Shown here one piece after another: positions 54,269 to 64,000 of a stretch of DNA of 64,000 bases. Under the pieces are notes generated by a model. It had not been told where the DNA came from. It worked only from the letters and a program-made list of their open reading frames with translations, and made no database searches. This DNA is from Pseudomonas sp. MTM4 (GTDB taxonomy: Bacteria > Pseudomonadota > Gammaproteobacteria > Pseudomonadales > Pseudomonadaceae), in NCBI RefSeq assembly GCF_019355055.1, contig NZ_CP048411.1:3809501-3873500 (forward strand), given 5' to 3'. Numbering within the stretch: position 1 is the stretch's first letter; the number at the start of each line of letters is the position of its first letter. Position numbers and translations under genes: made by a program.

Positions 54269-55206
54269 TGGCGCGCGTCCTGACGGTTACCCTTAATCCA
54301 GCGCTGGATTTGACTGTACAGCTGCCGTCGCTGCGCCTGGGCGAGGTCAATCGCAGCGAAGGCGTGCAGGTGCATGCCGCCGGCAAGGGCCTCAATGTGG
54401 CGCAGGTGCTGGCCGATCTGGGTCACCAGCTGACGGTGACCGGCTTTCTCGGCGCGGACAATCCGCAGGCGTTCGAGCAGTTGTTCAAGGCGCGCGGGTT
54501 TGCCGATGAGTTTGTTCGGGTGGCGGGTGAAACCCGCAGCAACATCAAACTGGCCGAAGCCGGCGGGCAAGTCACTGACATCAATGGTCCGGGGTTGATG
54601 ATCGCCGAGACGGAGCGCGTCGAGTTGCTAGCCAGGCTAAAGCGCCTCGCGCCAATGCATGATCTGGTGGTGGTTGCCGGTAGCCTGCCGCGCGGTGTTC
54701 AGGTGGAATGGTTCGTCGAGCTGTTGCAAGCACTGAAGCAACTGAGCGCACGGGTGGCGCTGGATACCAGTGGCGCAGCCCTGCGCGCCGGCTTGGCCAC
54801 CGCGCCTTGGCTGATCAAGCCCAATGAAGAGGAGTTGGCCGAGGCCCGCGGGATGCAAGCCGCCGATGCGCCGGCGCTCGCCCGTGAAGCCTGGCGATTG
54901 CAGGTCGAGGGCGTCGAGCACGTGGTCATCTCACAGGGCGCCGAGGGCGTGAGCTGGTTTGCACCCAGTGCCAGCTGGCACGCACATCCGCCCAAGGTGC
55001 AGGTGGTCAGCACCGTCGGCGCGGGCGACTCGCTGCTGGCCGGCATGATCCATGGCTTGCTGGAAAACTGGCCCGCCGAACGCACCCTTACCCACGCTAC
55101 GGCCATCGCCGCGCAGGCAGTTGGGCAGGTCGGCTTTGGCATCACCGACACGGCGCAGCTCGCCGAGCTGGAAGCCGCCGTTCGCCTTCAGCCGCTGAGC
55201 CAATAA
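54268..55206 (+). CDS. fruK: 1-phosphofructokinase
   Basis: 312-residue PfkB/ribokinase-fold kinase that phosphorylates fructose-1-phosphate to fructose-1,6-bisphosphate. N-terminal VTLNPALDLTVQLP and AAGKGLNVAQVLADLG, and the C-terminal catalytic anion-hole motif STVGAGDSLLAGM, are typical. Start ATG overlaps the fruB stop, and fruA follows after 21 nt. Confidence 0.95.
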   Translation: MARVLTVTLNPALDLTVQLPSLRLGEVNRSEGVQVHAAGKGLNVAQVLADLGHQLTVTGFLGADNPQAFEQLFKARGFADEFVRVAGETRSNIKLAEAGGQVTDINGPGLMIAETERVELLARLKRLAPMHDLVVVAGSLPRGVQVEWFVELLQALKQLSARVALDTSGAALRAGLATAPWLIKPNEEELAEARGMQAADAPALAREAWRLQVEGVEHVVISQGAEGVSWFAPSASWHAHPPKVQVVSTVGAGDSLLAGMIHGLLENWPAERTLTHATAIAAQAVGQVGFGITDTAQLAELEAAVRLQPLSQ

Positions 55207-55227
55207 CTCCAATAAGAGGTGAAAGGA

Positions 55228-56964
55228 ATGAATCTTCTCATCGTCACGGCCTGCCCCAACGGAATGGTCACCAGTGTGCTCACGTCACGCTTGCTCGAAG
55301 CGGCCGCTCATCGTCTGGGCTGGTCGACCGCTGTGGAAGTCCATGATCCCAAGGCCATCGGCTCGCCCCTGACGCCCGCGCAGATTGCCAATGCCGACCT
55401 GGTCGTGGTGGTCAAGACCGGGCCGTTATCGCTGCAACGCTTCATCGGCAAGCGCGTGGCCCAATCGGCCCCGTCCGAAGCGCTGCTCGATCCCGAAGGC
55501 TTCCTGCGCAGCGCCGCCGAGACGGCCAGCGAACTGCAACAAGATGAAGCGGCGGACGCCCCTACGAAAGGCAAACCCAAGCTGGTGGCCATCACCGCGT
55601 GCCCGACCGGCGTGGCACACACATTCATGGCTGCCGAAGCCCTGCAGCAGGCGGCGACCCGCAAGGGTTATGACCTGCAGGTGGAAACTCGCGGTTCGGT
55701 GGGCGCACGCAACGTGCTCGACGCGAAGGCCATTGAAGAGGCCGATGTGGTGCTGCTCGCCGCCGATATCGAGGTGGATGTCGCCCGCTTCGCCGGCAAG
55801 CGAGTGTTTCGCTGCGGCACGGGCGTTGCGCTGAAACAACCCGACGCGACGCTGGACCGCGCGCTGGAGGAAGCCACGGTGCTTAGTGGTGGCGCCGCGG
55901 TCAGTGCCGGTGGAGGCGAGCAGAAGGGCGAAAAAACCGGCGTCTACAAGCATCTGCTCACGGGCGTTTCCTACATGCTGCCGATGGTGGTGGCCGGCGG
56001 CTTGCTGATCGCGCTGTCCTTCGTCTTCGGCATCGAGGCGTTCAAGGAAGAGGGCACCTTGGCCGCCGCTTTGATGAAAATTGGCGGCGAGACGGCCTTC
56101 CAGCTAATGGTGCCCTTGCTGGCCGGCTACATCGCGTATTCCATCGCCGATCGTCCGGGCCTCGCGCCAGGCATGATCGGCGGACTGTTGGCCGGCACGC
56201 TGGGCGCGGGCTTTATCGGGGGGATCATCGCCGGCTTCGTCGCGGGCTACGCAGCCAAGGCGGTCAGCCGCTGGGTTCCGCTGCCCCCGAGCGTCGAGTC
56301 GCTCAAGCCGATCCTGATCATTCCTCTGCTGGCCAGCCTGATCACCGGCCTGGTGATGATCTATGTGGTGGGTACGCCGGTGGCGAAGTTGCTCGCCGGG
56401 CTCACCGAATTTCTCGACACCATGGGCACGTCCAATGCCGTTCTGCTCGGGCTGCTGCTCGGCACCATGATGTGCGTCGACCTCGGCGGGCCGGTGAACA
56501 AGGCGGCCTATGCCTTCTCCGTCGGCCTGCTCGCCTCGCAGAGCTATGCACCGATGGCCGCCACCATGGCCGCTGGCATGGTCCCGCCGATCGGCATGGG
56601 CATCGCCAGCATCCTCGCCCGTCGCAAGTTCGCCCAGAGCGAGCGCGAAGCCGGCAAGGCCGCGTTGGTGCTCGGTTGCTGCTTCATTTCCGAAGGCGCG
56701 ATTCCCTTCGCCGCGAAAGACCCGCTGCGGGTAATTCCGGCCAGCATCGCCGGTGGCGCGCTGACCGGGGCGCTGTCGATGGCGTTCGGTGCGAAGCTGC
56801 TCGCGCCTCACGGCGGGCTGTTCGTGCTGCTGATTCCCAACGCGATCAACCTGGCGCTGCTGTATCTGATGGCGATTCTGGCCGGCAGTCTGGTAACAGG
56901 CGTGATCTATGCCGTGATCAAGAAGCCCGAGGCACAGCCGCTCGCCATTGGCGAGGCAACCTGA
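55228..56964 (+). CDS. fruA: Fructose-specific PTS permease EIIBC
   Basis: 578 residues: a degenerate EIIB' domain, an active EIIB with the phospho-Cys loop (VAITACPTGVAHTFMAAEAL), and a membrane EIIC of about eight to ten helices (KHLLTGVSYMLPMVVAGGLL, MCVDLGGPVNKAAYAFS). It imports and phosphorylates fructose to fructose-1-phosphate, the inducer that lifts Cra. ATG 55228 is preceded by GAGGTGAAAGG; an in-frame GTG lies at 55219. Confidence 0.95.
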   Translation: MNLLIVTACPNGMVTSVLTSRLLEAAAHRLGWSTAVEVHDPKAIGSPLTPAQIANADLVVVVKTGPLSLQRFIGKRVAQSAPSEALLDPEGFLRSAAETASELQQDEAADAPTKGKPKLVAITACPTGVAHTFMAAEALQQAATRKGYDLQVETRGSVGARNVLDAKAIEEADVVLLAADIEVDVARFAGKRVFRCGTGVALKQPDATLDRALEEATVLSGGAAVSAGGGEQKGEKTGVYKHLLTGVSYMLPMVVAGGLLIALSFVFGIEAFKEEGTLAAALMKIGGETAFQLMVPLLAGYIAYSIADRPGLAPGMIGGLLAGTLGAGFIGGIIAGFVAGYAAKAVSRWVPLPPSVESLKPILIIPLLASLITGLVMIYVVGTPVAKLLAGLTEFLDTMGTSNAVLLGLLLGTMMCVDLGGPVNKAAYAFSVGLLASQSYAPMAATMAAGMVPPIGMGIASILARRKFAQSEREAGKAALVLGCCFISEGAIPFAAKDPLRVIPASIAGGALTGALSMAFGAKLLAPHGGLFVLLIPNAINLALLYLMAILAGSLVTGVIYAVIKKPEAQPLAIGEAT

Positions 56965-57087
56965 CCAGCGGGCCGAAACCGCTGAACTAAACGCCTTCCC
57001 GCTGCATCCACTAAAAGCTGGTCGAAATTCTGTGTCAGAACGTTTCGCCAGCTTTTGCGTTGAAACGAATCGGCTGGAGAGCGTTGG

Positions 57088-59493
57088 ATGAGCATCGAAT
57101 ACGGGCCGCGCCCCTTGCGTATCACCCTGACGGCCATTGTTGTGCTGGTGTTGGGGGCGCTGATGACGATCGGCGGTGGCTACCTCGCGGTACTGGGAGG
57201 GTCCTGGTATTACCTGAGCGCTGGAATCGCGCTGCTCATCGTCGCCGCTCTGCTGTTCGCCAGACGGCGCGCAGCTATCTGGCTGTATGCATTGCTGTTG
57301 CTGGCGACCCTGGTCTGGACGATCTACGAGGTCGGGTTCGATTGGTGGCAGCTGGCGCCACGAATCGATCTCTGGTGCATCCTCGGGCTGTGGCTGATCC
57401 TGCCCTTCGTCAATCGTTACGTGAGCGATCGGCTAGTCTGGCGTGACGGCGCCAGTGGGTTGCTCGGGCTCGGTTTGTTGGCCGGGGCGCTGATGGCTGG
57501 CTACGCGCTGACGCAGGACTATCACTCGATCAAGGGTGAGTTCAGCGACGCGCAGATGCAGGGCCTCGAACCGGACGGACAGGCGGGGCGCTCGGCAAGC
57601 GAGTGGCCAGCCTACGGTGGCTCCAGCAACGGCGATCGCTATTCGACGGCGGACCTGATTACTCCGGAAAACGTCGGGCGGTTGGAGAAAGCCTGGGAAT
57701 ATCACACCGGCGATTTGCCAGGTGAGGGCGATCCGGGCGAGTTGACCAATGAGGTTACGCCGCTGAAAGTGGGCGACACGCTGTTCATCTGCACGCCGCA
57801 CAGCATCGCCATCGCGCTGGATGCCGACACCGGTGAAGAGCGTTGGCGCTTCGACCCGAGCATCAACCGTGATGCCGAGTACTACCAGCACATGACCTGC
57901 CGCGGCCTCGCGTTTCACGATGCCGGTTCCTATGGCCAGACCGCGACGAGTGTCCCGTCGCCGGGACAAGCTGCGGCCCGCTGCGAGCGCCGGCTGTTTC
58001 TGCCGACCAATGACGGTACGTTGATCGCGCTGGATACAGAAGACGGCAAGCCTTGCGAGGACTTCGGCGATGCCGGGGTGGTGGACCTGAAACTCGGTCT
58101 CGGCGAAGGCGCTCTGGGTGTCTATCTGCCAACATCGCCTCCGGTGGTGACCGAGAAGCTGGTCATCGTCGGCGGCTCGATTACCGATAACGGCGCGGTG
58201 GATTCACCCGGCGGCGTCATTCGCGCCTACGACGTGCGCAACGGGCGACTGGTGTGGAATTTCGATCCGGGTAACCCGGATGCTACCGATCCGCTGGCAC
58301 CGGGCGAGACCTACGTGCGCAGCACGCCGAACTCCTGGACCATCGCTACTGCAGACGAGGCGCTGGGGCTGGTCTATATCCCCACCGGCAACCAGACGCC
58401 GGACCAGTGGGCCGTGCCGCGTACGGCCGAATCCGAGCGCTTTACCGACACCCTCGTCGCGCTCGATCTGGAGACCGGCAAGGTGCGCTGGGAATTCCAG
58501 ACGGTGCACCACGACCTCTGGGATCGCGATTTGCCGTCCCAGCCCACGCTGGTGGATATCGACGGGCCGCAGGGCAAGGTGCCAGCCATCATTCAGCCGA
58601 CCAAGCGCGGCGATCTGTTCGTGCTGGACCGCCGCACGGGCGTCCCGATCGTTCCGGTCGAGGAAGTCCCGGTACCGCAGGGCACGGTGGAAGGTGACTA
58701 TGCGGCGCCGACTCAGCCGGTTTCTGCGCTCAGCTATGCGCCGGACGAGCCGCTGTATGAAAAGGACATGTGGGGTGGCACGCCGCTGGATCAGATGATG
58801 TGCCGCATTCAGTTCCGCAAGCTGCGCTACGACGGTGATTTCACGCCGCCTTCAGAGCAAGGCTCGCTGATCTATCCGGGCAATGTGGGCACGTTCAACT
58901 GGCCGTCCGTGGCGGTCGATCCGGGCCGGCAGCTGCTGTTCGGTGCGCCGAACTATCTGGCGTTCATATCGACCATGGTCAAGCGCAGCGAAGTCGATCC
59001 GGAAGAACGCACCGGTGGCGGCGAGACCGGGCTGCAACCGAACCTCGGCGCACCTTATATGGTGCGGCTGGAGCCGTTCATGTCCGTGCTCGGGCTGCCG
59101 TGCCAGACGCCGCCATGGGGCTTCGTCACTGCAGTTGATCTGCGCAGCATGAAGAAAGTCTGGATGCACAAGAACGGCACTAGCCGCGACAGCGCACCGC
59201 TCGGCATCCCCTTCCCGGTGGGCACGCCAGCGCTAGGCGGACCGATCGTCACCGCTGGCGGTGTCGCCTTCATGAGCGGCACCCTGGATTACTACCTGCG
59301 TGCCTATGACCTGCAGAGCGGTAAAGAACTATGGAAGGGGCGGCTGCCGGCGGGTGGGCAGGCGACGCCGATGACCTATGTTTCGGAGAAAACCGGCAAG
59401 CAGTACGTGGTACAGATGGCCGGTGGGCATGGCTCGTTTGGGACGAAGATCGGGGATTCGGTGATTGCCTGGACGTTGGAGGAAGGGCAATAG
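57088..59493 (+). CDS. gcd: Membrane-bound PQQ glucose/quinate-type dehydrogenase
   Basis: 801 residues: five N-terminal membrane helices (about 1-145), then the eight-bladed PQQ propeller in the periplasm with the family blocks WPAYGGSSNGDRYS, PLKVGDTLFICTPHS, FQTVHHDLWDRDLPSQP and GGPIVTAGGVAFMSGT. Oxidises aldoses such as glucose to lactones and reduces ubiquinone. It follows the fructose operon on the same strand but 120 nt away; half-site-like Cra sequences (GAACGTTTCG, GTTGAAACGA) in that gap may be coincidence. Confidence 0.92.
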   Translation: MSIEYGPRPLRITLTAIVVLVLGALMTIGGGYLAVLGGSWYYLSAGIALLIVAALLFARRRAAIWLYALLLLATLVWTIYEVGFDWWQLAPRIDLWCILGLWLILPFVNRYVSDRLVWRDGASGLLGLGLLAGALMAGYALTQDYHSIKGEFSDAQMQGLEPDGQAGRSASEWPAYGGSSNGDRYSTADLITPENVGRLEKAWEYHTGDLPGEGDPGELTNEVTPLKVGDTLFICTPHSIAIALDADTGEERWRFDPSINRDAEYYQHMTCRGLAFHDAGSYGQTATSVPSPGQAAARCERRLFLPTNDGTLIALDTEDGKPCEDFGDAGVVDLKLGLGEGALGVYLPTSPPVVTEKLVIVGGSITDNGAVDSPGGVIRAYDVRNGRLVWNFDPGNPDATDPLAPGETYVRSTPNSWTIATADEALGLVYIPTGNQTPDQWAVPRTAESERFTDTLVALDLETGKVRWEFQTVHHDLWDRDLPSQPTLVDIDGPQGKVPAIIQPTKRGDLFVLDRRTGVPIVPVEEVPVPQGTVEGDYAAPTQPVSALSYAPDEPLYEKDMWGGTPLDQMMCRIQFRKLRYDGDFTPPSEQGSLIYPGNVGTFNWPSVAVDPGRQLLFGAPNYLAFISTMVKRSEVDPEERTGGGETGLQPNLGAPYMVRLEPFMSVLGLPCQTPPWGFVTAVDLRSMKKVWMHKNGTSRDSAPLGIPFPVGTPALGGPIVTAGGVAFMSGTLDYYLRAYDLQSGKELWKGRLPAGGQATPMTYVSEKTGKQYVVQMAGGHGSFGTKIGDSVIAWTLEEGQ

Positions 59494-59568
59494 GCGCTGA
59501 TGTTCAGGTGTTGGGCTGCCTGGTGAGCGCTGTTGTCGGTGTAGCCGAAGGTGTACGGCGGCGCCACG

Positions 59569-59608
59569 TCCCCTCACCCTAGCCCTCTCCCCGGAGGGGA
59601 GAGGGGAC
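59569..59608 (+). repeat. Dispersed palindromic repeat, copy 1
   Basis: CCCCTCACCCTAGCCCTC followed by TCCCCGGAGGGGA: a G/C-rich hairpin. A near-identical copy in the opposite orientation lies 150 nt away. Confidence 0.85.
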
Positions 59609-59750
59609 TGGTCGGAGTGGGGATTTTCGGTTCGTTGGCGGCGGAACGTATCTTTCCGAGAAAGCTGGCCTTTGCGACTCGCATAGCCATAGCGCGAGCA
59701 GAGGCCCCGCTTACTCCATGAGTCGGGCTAACCGCGCTGATACGGAGGCC

Positions 59751-60158
59751 TCAATCCAGCTCCCTCTCCCCTTTGGGGAGAGGGTTGGGGTGAGGGGAGC
59801 AGGCTTCAACCCAGCGGAGTATTTCAGCCAGAACCCCTTCGAGATTCTGCAACACATCCGAATTGCTGAACCGCAGCACGTCCAGACCTTTGTGCTGCAG
59901 ATAGTCGGTACGCACTCGATCCTTCTCCTGCCCGGTATCGTCGTAGTGTTGACCGCCGTCGAGCTCTATCACTAAACGCAGCTCTGCGCAGTAGAAATCC
60001 AGTACATAGGGCGGGAACGGATGTTGTCTGCGGAACTTGATGCTCGCCAGGCCGCGGTTGCGTAGTCGCCGCCAAAGCAGGCGCTCGCAGTCGGTGAGTT
60101 GCGTGCGGAGTTGCTGGGCAAACACGCGGTGCTCGGGTGTAACACGTTCGGTTGGCAT
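59751..60158 (-). CDS. DUF559 (Vsr-like) endonuclease-domain protein
   Basis: 135 residues of the restriction-endonuclease-like DUF559 family, related to Vsr very-short-patch nucleases: LRNRGLASIKFRRQHPFPPY, VLDFYCAELRLVIELDGGQH and the later RFSNSDVLQNLEGV. Predicted Asp and Glu of the D-ExD site are in DFYC and IELDGG. The last 15 residues (SPHPNPLPKGERELD) are translated from the palindromic repeat at 59760-59797. I remember the same tail in many DUF559 proteins. Biological role unknown. Confidence 0.85.
   Translation of the reverse strand: MPTERVTPEHRVFAQQLRTQLTDCERLLWRRLRNRGLASIKFRRQHPFPPYVLDFYCAELRLVIELDGGQHYDDTGQEKDRVRTDYLQHKGLDVLRFSNSDVLQNLEGVLAEILRWVEACSPHPNPLPKGERELD
59760..59797 (-). 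repeat. Dispersed palindromic repeat, copy 2 (inside the DUF559 gene end)
   Basis: On the minus strand CCCCTCACCCCAACCCTC then TCCCCAAAGGGGA; same element as copy 1 in inverse orientation, forming the DUF559 C-terminal codons. Confidence 0.85.
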
Positions 60159-60192
60159 TTCACGATCCTTGTGAAATAGGCGTCTTAAGCCG

Positions 60193-60501
60193 TCAGCAAG
60201 GGCGCCCCGGATACTTGCGATCCCCGCTGGGCTCCACGCACTGCTGCTCCGTATGCTGCTCCATGCGTGGAGATTTGTCCCGCAGACTGGACGTCAGGCT
60301 GTTCAAGAACTTTGTCGCCTGGGTCTGATCATCGAAGCGTCGTGCGCCATTCAGCGAGCCGGTGTAGCTGCCGTTGCTGGCGGCATAGCATTCCTGATTA
60401 TTGGCGCATGTCAGCGCGACGACCCAGAACGGACTGTTGATCAGCACCCCTGCCTGAGCGGCAGAGGTGGAAAGGGCAAGAGCGAGCAGAAGGTTCCGCA
60501 T
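60193..60501 (-). CDS. Small exported protein of unknown function
   Basis: 102 residues from ATG 60501 (the frame reaches 60540). Signal peptide ending STSAAQAGV, then a short polar mature part with four cysteines (LTCANNQECYAAS, EQQCVEPS, GRPC), probably disulfide-bonded. No family recognised. Confidence 0.75.
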   Translation of the reverse strand: MRNLLLALALSTSAAQAGVLINSPFWVVALTCANNQECYAASNGSYTGSLNGARRFDDQTQATKFLNSLTSSLRDKSPRMEQHTEQQCVEPSGDRKYPGRPC

Positions 60502-60572
60502 GATGTTGCTCCGATGTGTGGAACCGGAAACATATCCCATCGGCCAGATGCTGACTGTGGTGTTTCTCCCGG

Positions 60573-62156
<1,584 letters not shown>

Positions 62157-62594
62157 GGCGGTCCCGGTATAGAAAGCGTGTCGGAAAAAGCCGGCGATTA
62201 TAACGCAAAGGCTGTCCGTCAGCGTGGCGCACGTCGCTGCGCCCGGGCCGGCCAGGCTCAGAGGGGGAACATCGCTGCGTCACATTTGTCGGTTTGAATA
62301 AGGGTAGGTTCGTCGACATGGGAAAAATGGAAGCGAGTACGGATTTTTCATTGATATCGAACAGCTGTGGTTCTAAAGTTCGCGCCCGAACGTCCATGCT
62401 GGCAACGATCCATCCGGCTCAAGTACTGACGACGAGAGATCAGGATTCACCAGGTCACCGCACCCGTTGCCGTCGACCTGGCCGTGATACTCGGCGACAT
62501 GCCTTGGGAAGTAGGCGAACCAAAGTGGGGAAACTGATCAGGCGTTCTTGCTCACCCCTTATCCGACTTTACGTTTCCCGATTTGGAGCCATGC
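62157..62594. other. Intergenic region between prfC and speC
   Basis: 438 nt holding the divergent promoters of prfC and speC. A GGAGCC lies just before the speC start. Small open frames here do not look real; no other motif was recognised. Confidence 0.5.
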
Positions 62595-63758
62595 ATGTCG
62601 ATCAAGATCGAAGATTACTATCCGCGCGAAACCTTCCAGAAAATGAAGGCCTTCGCCGATGAGCGCGAAACCCCGTTCGTTGTCATCGACACCAAGATCA
62701 TCAGCGATTCGTACGACCAACTGGTCGGCAATTTCCCGTTCGCCAAGATCTACTACGCCGTGAAGGCCAATCCGGCCACTGAAATCACCGAGCTGCTGCG
62801 CGACAAGGGTTCGAACTTCGATATCGCCTCGATCTACGAACTGGACAAGGTGATGGCCACCGGCGTCGGTCCGGAGCGCATCAGCTACGGCAACACGATC
62901 AAGAAAGCCAAGGACATCCGCTACTTCTACGACAGGGGCGTGCGCATGTTCGCCACCGACTCGGAAGCCGACCTGCGCAACATTGCCAAGGCCGCACCGG
63001 GTTCGAAGGTCTATGTGCGGATTCTCACCGAGGGTTCCAACACTGCCGACTGGCCGCTGTCGCGCAAGTTCGGCTGCCAGACCGACATGGCGCTGGACCT
63101 ACTCATCCTGGCCAAGCAACTGGGTCTGGACCCCTACGGTGTGTCCTTCCACGTCGGCTCGCAACAGCGCGACATCGACGTCTGGGACGCGGCCATCGCT
63201 AAGGTCAAGGTGATCTTCGAACGTCTGAAGGAAGAGGACGGCATCGTCCTGAAGATGATCAACATGGGCGGCGGCTTCCCGGCGAACTACATCGCCAAGA
63301 CCAACGACCTGACCACCTACGCCGACGAGATCATCCGCTTCCTGAAGGACGACTTTGGCGACGATCTGCCGGAGATCATCCTCGAGCCGGGCCGTTCGCT
63401 GATTGCCAACGCCGGCGTGCTGGTCTCCGAAGTGGTATTGGTGTCGCGCAAGTCGCGCACCGCCGTTGAGCGCTGGGTGTTCACCGACGTGGGTAAGTTC
63501 AGCGGCCTGATCGAAACCATGGACGAGTCCATCAAGTTTCCGATCTGGACCGAGAAGAAGGGCGAGATGGAAGAAGTGGTCATCGCCGGCCCGACCTGTG
63601 ACAGCGCCGACATCATGTACGAACACTACAAGTACGGCCTGCCACTGAACCTCGCCAGCGGCGACCGTCTGTACTGGTTCTCCACTGGCGCCTACACCAC
63701 CAGCTACAGCGCGGTGGAATTCAACGGCTTTCCGCCGCTGAAGGCTTATTACCTCTAA
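62595..63758 (+). CDS. speC: Ornithine/lysine decarboxylase, fold type III
   Basis: 387-residue PLP enzyme of the alanine-racemase-like ODC family making putrescine (or cadaverine). The PLP lysine is Lys57 (KIYYAVKANP); the GGGF phosphate loop (INMGGGFPANY), EPGRSLIANAG and the active-site Cys in GPTCDSADIM follow. The sequence is nearly collinear with P. aeruginosa SpeC (PA4519). ATG 62595 (MSIKIEDYYPRE) is chosen over 62583. A terminator follows. Confidence 0.95.
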   Translation: MSIKIEDYYPRETFQKMKAFADERETPFVVIDTKIISDSYDQLVGNFPFAKIYYAVKANPATEITELLRDKGSNFDIASIYELDKVMATGVGPERISYGNTIKKAKDIRYFYDRGVRMFATDSEADLRNIAKAAPGSKVYVRILTEGSNTADWPLSRKFGCQTDMALDLLILAKQLGLDPYGVSFHVGSQQRDIDVWDAAIAKVKVIFERLKEEDGIVLKMINMGGGFPANYIAKTNDLTTYADEIIRFLKDDFGDDLPEIILEPGRSLIANAGVLVSEVVLVSRKSRTAVERWVFTDVGKFSGLIETMDESIKFPIWTEKKGEMEEVVIAGPTCDSADIMYEHYKYGLPLNLASGDRLYWFSTGAYTTSYSAVEFNGFPPLKAYYL

Positions 63759-63801
63759 GCGCCTTCAGCAATGCCGTAACAGCCGCAGCAGCAGCCTGAT
63801 G

Positions 63802-63832
63802 AAACCCCGCCTCCTTGGCGGGGTTTCGCTTT
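63802..63832 (+). terminator. Rho-independent terminator of speC
   Basis: Perfect 10-bp arms AAACCCCGCC / GGCGGGGTTT around TCCTT, followed by CGCTTTCTT. Confidence 0.88.
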
Positions 63833-63977
63833 CTTGGCAGGCCACCTCTAGTGGACGTTCGGGGCGAAGCGCAAGCTACTTTTGTAAGAAGCCCGCCCAC
63901 GGGGCGAAGCGTTTCAGGCTCGGTGCCGCCGCCATTCGCCGCGAGGGCGCGCCTTCCACAGGGGTACGGAGGTTCCC

Positions 63978-64000
63978 ATGCTCTTGCGTTATGCGTCGGA
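63978..64000 (+). CDS. Possible start of a further gene at the right edge
   Basis: ATG 63978 is preceded at a good distance by CGGAGG and followed by seven open codons (MLLRYAS) to the window end. Too short to identify. Confidence 0.35.

Noticed and set aside
57020..57087. Cra operator upstream of the glucose dehydrogenase gene
   Set aside because: GAACGTTTCG and GTTGAAACGA resemble half-sites but neither forms the palindrome seen at 51262-51277; kept only as a remark.

Overview
The window is a GC-rich gammaproteobacterial chromosome segment that fits the Pseudomonas stutzeri group (Stutzerimonas). This is inferred from gene content (SpeC with the PA4519-like N-terminus, adenine deaminase like PA0148, a fruBKA operon beside a Cra/FruR repressor, Mqo as a predicted lipoprotein, a TtgR-like operator) and above all from a chromosomal integron whose attC sites carry the roughly 75-bp core typical of P. 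stutzeri. No rRNA, tRNA or CRISPR was recognised.

Layout. 0-9 kb: RND efflux permease (3' end off the left edge) and its lipoprotein adaptor, a ferritin, an HBM-type chemoreceptor and malate:quinone oxidoreductase. 9-19.5 kb: a copper block (copA-cueR divergent from copZ, each promoter with a CueR operator and 19-bp spacer), a TtgR-like repressor divergent from a Bcr/CflA exporter, a quinone-oxidoreductase/LysR pair, adenine deaminase, a YigZ-type protein and a 19-cysteine Csp copper-storage protein. 19.5-22.1 kb: an esterase-like/phytase-like secreted protein and a truncated aadA-like fragment.

22.2-32.3 kb: the integron. intI lies on the plus strand at 31265-32227, and about twelve cassettes extend leftward from attI with genes on the minus strand. 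Eleven attC sites of at least five types were located. Cargo is mostly unknown. It includes a DUF4062/TIR-like protein with an added C-terminal domain, a HEPN (Rx4H) protein, a DUF6998 nuclease-like protein, an exported MBL-fold hydrolase and several membrane-anchored helical proteins, a content that resembles anti-phage cargo. An IS5-family element sits exactly in the core of one attC. Several cassette genes and the IS transposase carry single-base frameshifts, while the core genes around them look intact.

32.4-43.8 kb: a PQQ-type sugar dehydrogenase-like lipoprotein with a DUF2231 membrane partner, an AGCS symporter, then an uptake/catabolic cluster for an unidentified acidic sugar (enolase-superfamily enzyme, KdgM-type porin, two paralogous Na+/solute symporters, FadR-type GntR regulator) with FadR-type operator matches upstream. 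43.8-50.1 kb: MATE exporter, DUF2214, small lipoproteins, a YdcZ transporter, CmoM and a MazG-like pyrophosphohydrolase. 50.1-57 kb: fructose PTS regulon (fruR, Cra operator, fruB-fruK-fruA). 57-64 kb: membrane glucose dehydrogenase, a DUF559 gene whose 3' end is made from a dispersed palindromic repeat, prfC, speC, and the start of a further gene at the right edge.

Start codons were reassigned wherever the longest frame ran past a better ATG/SD. Functions are inferred from motifs and remembered family sequences; no search was run.
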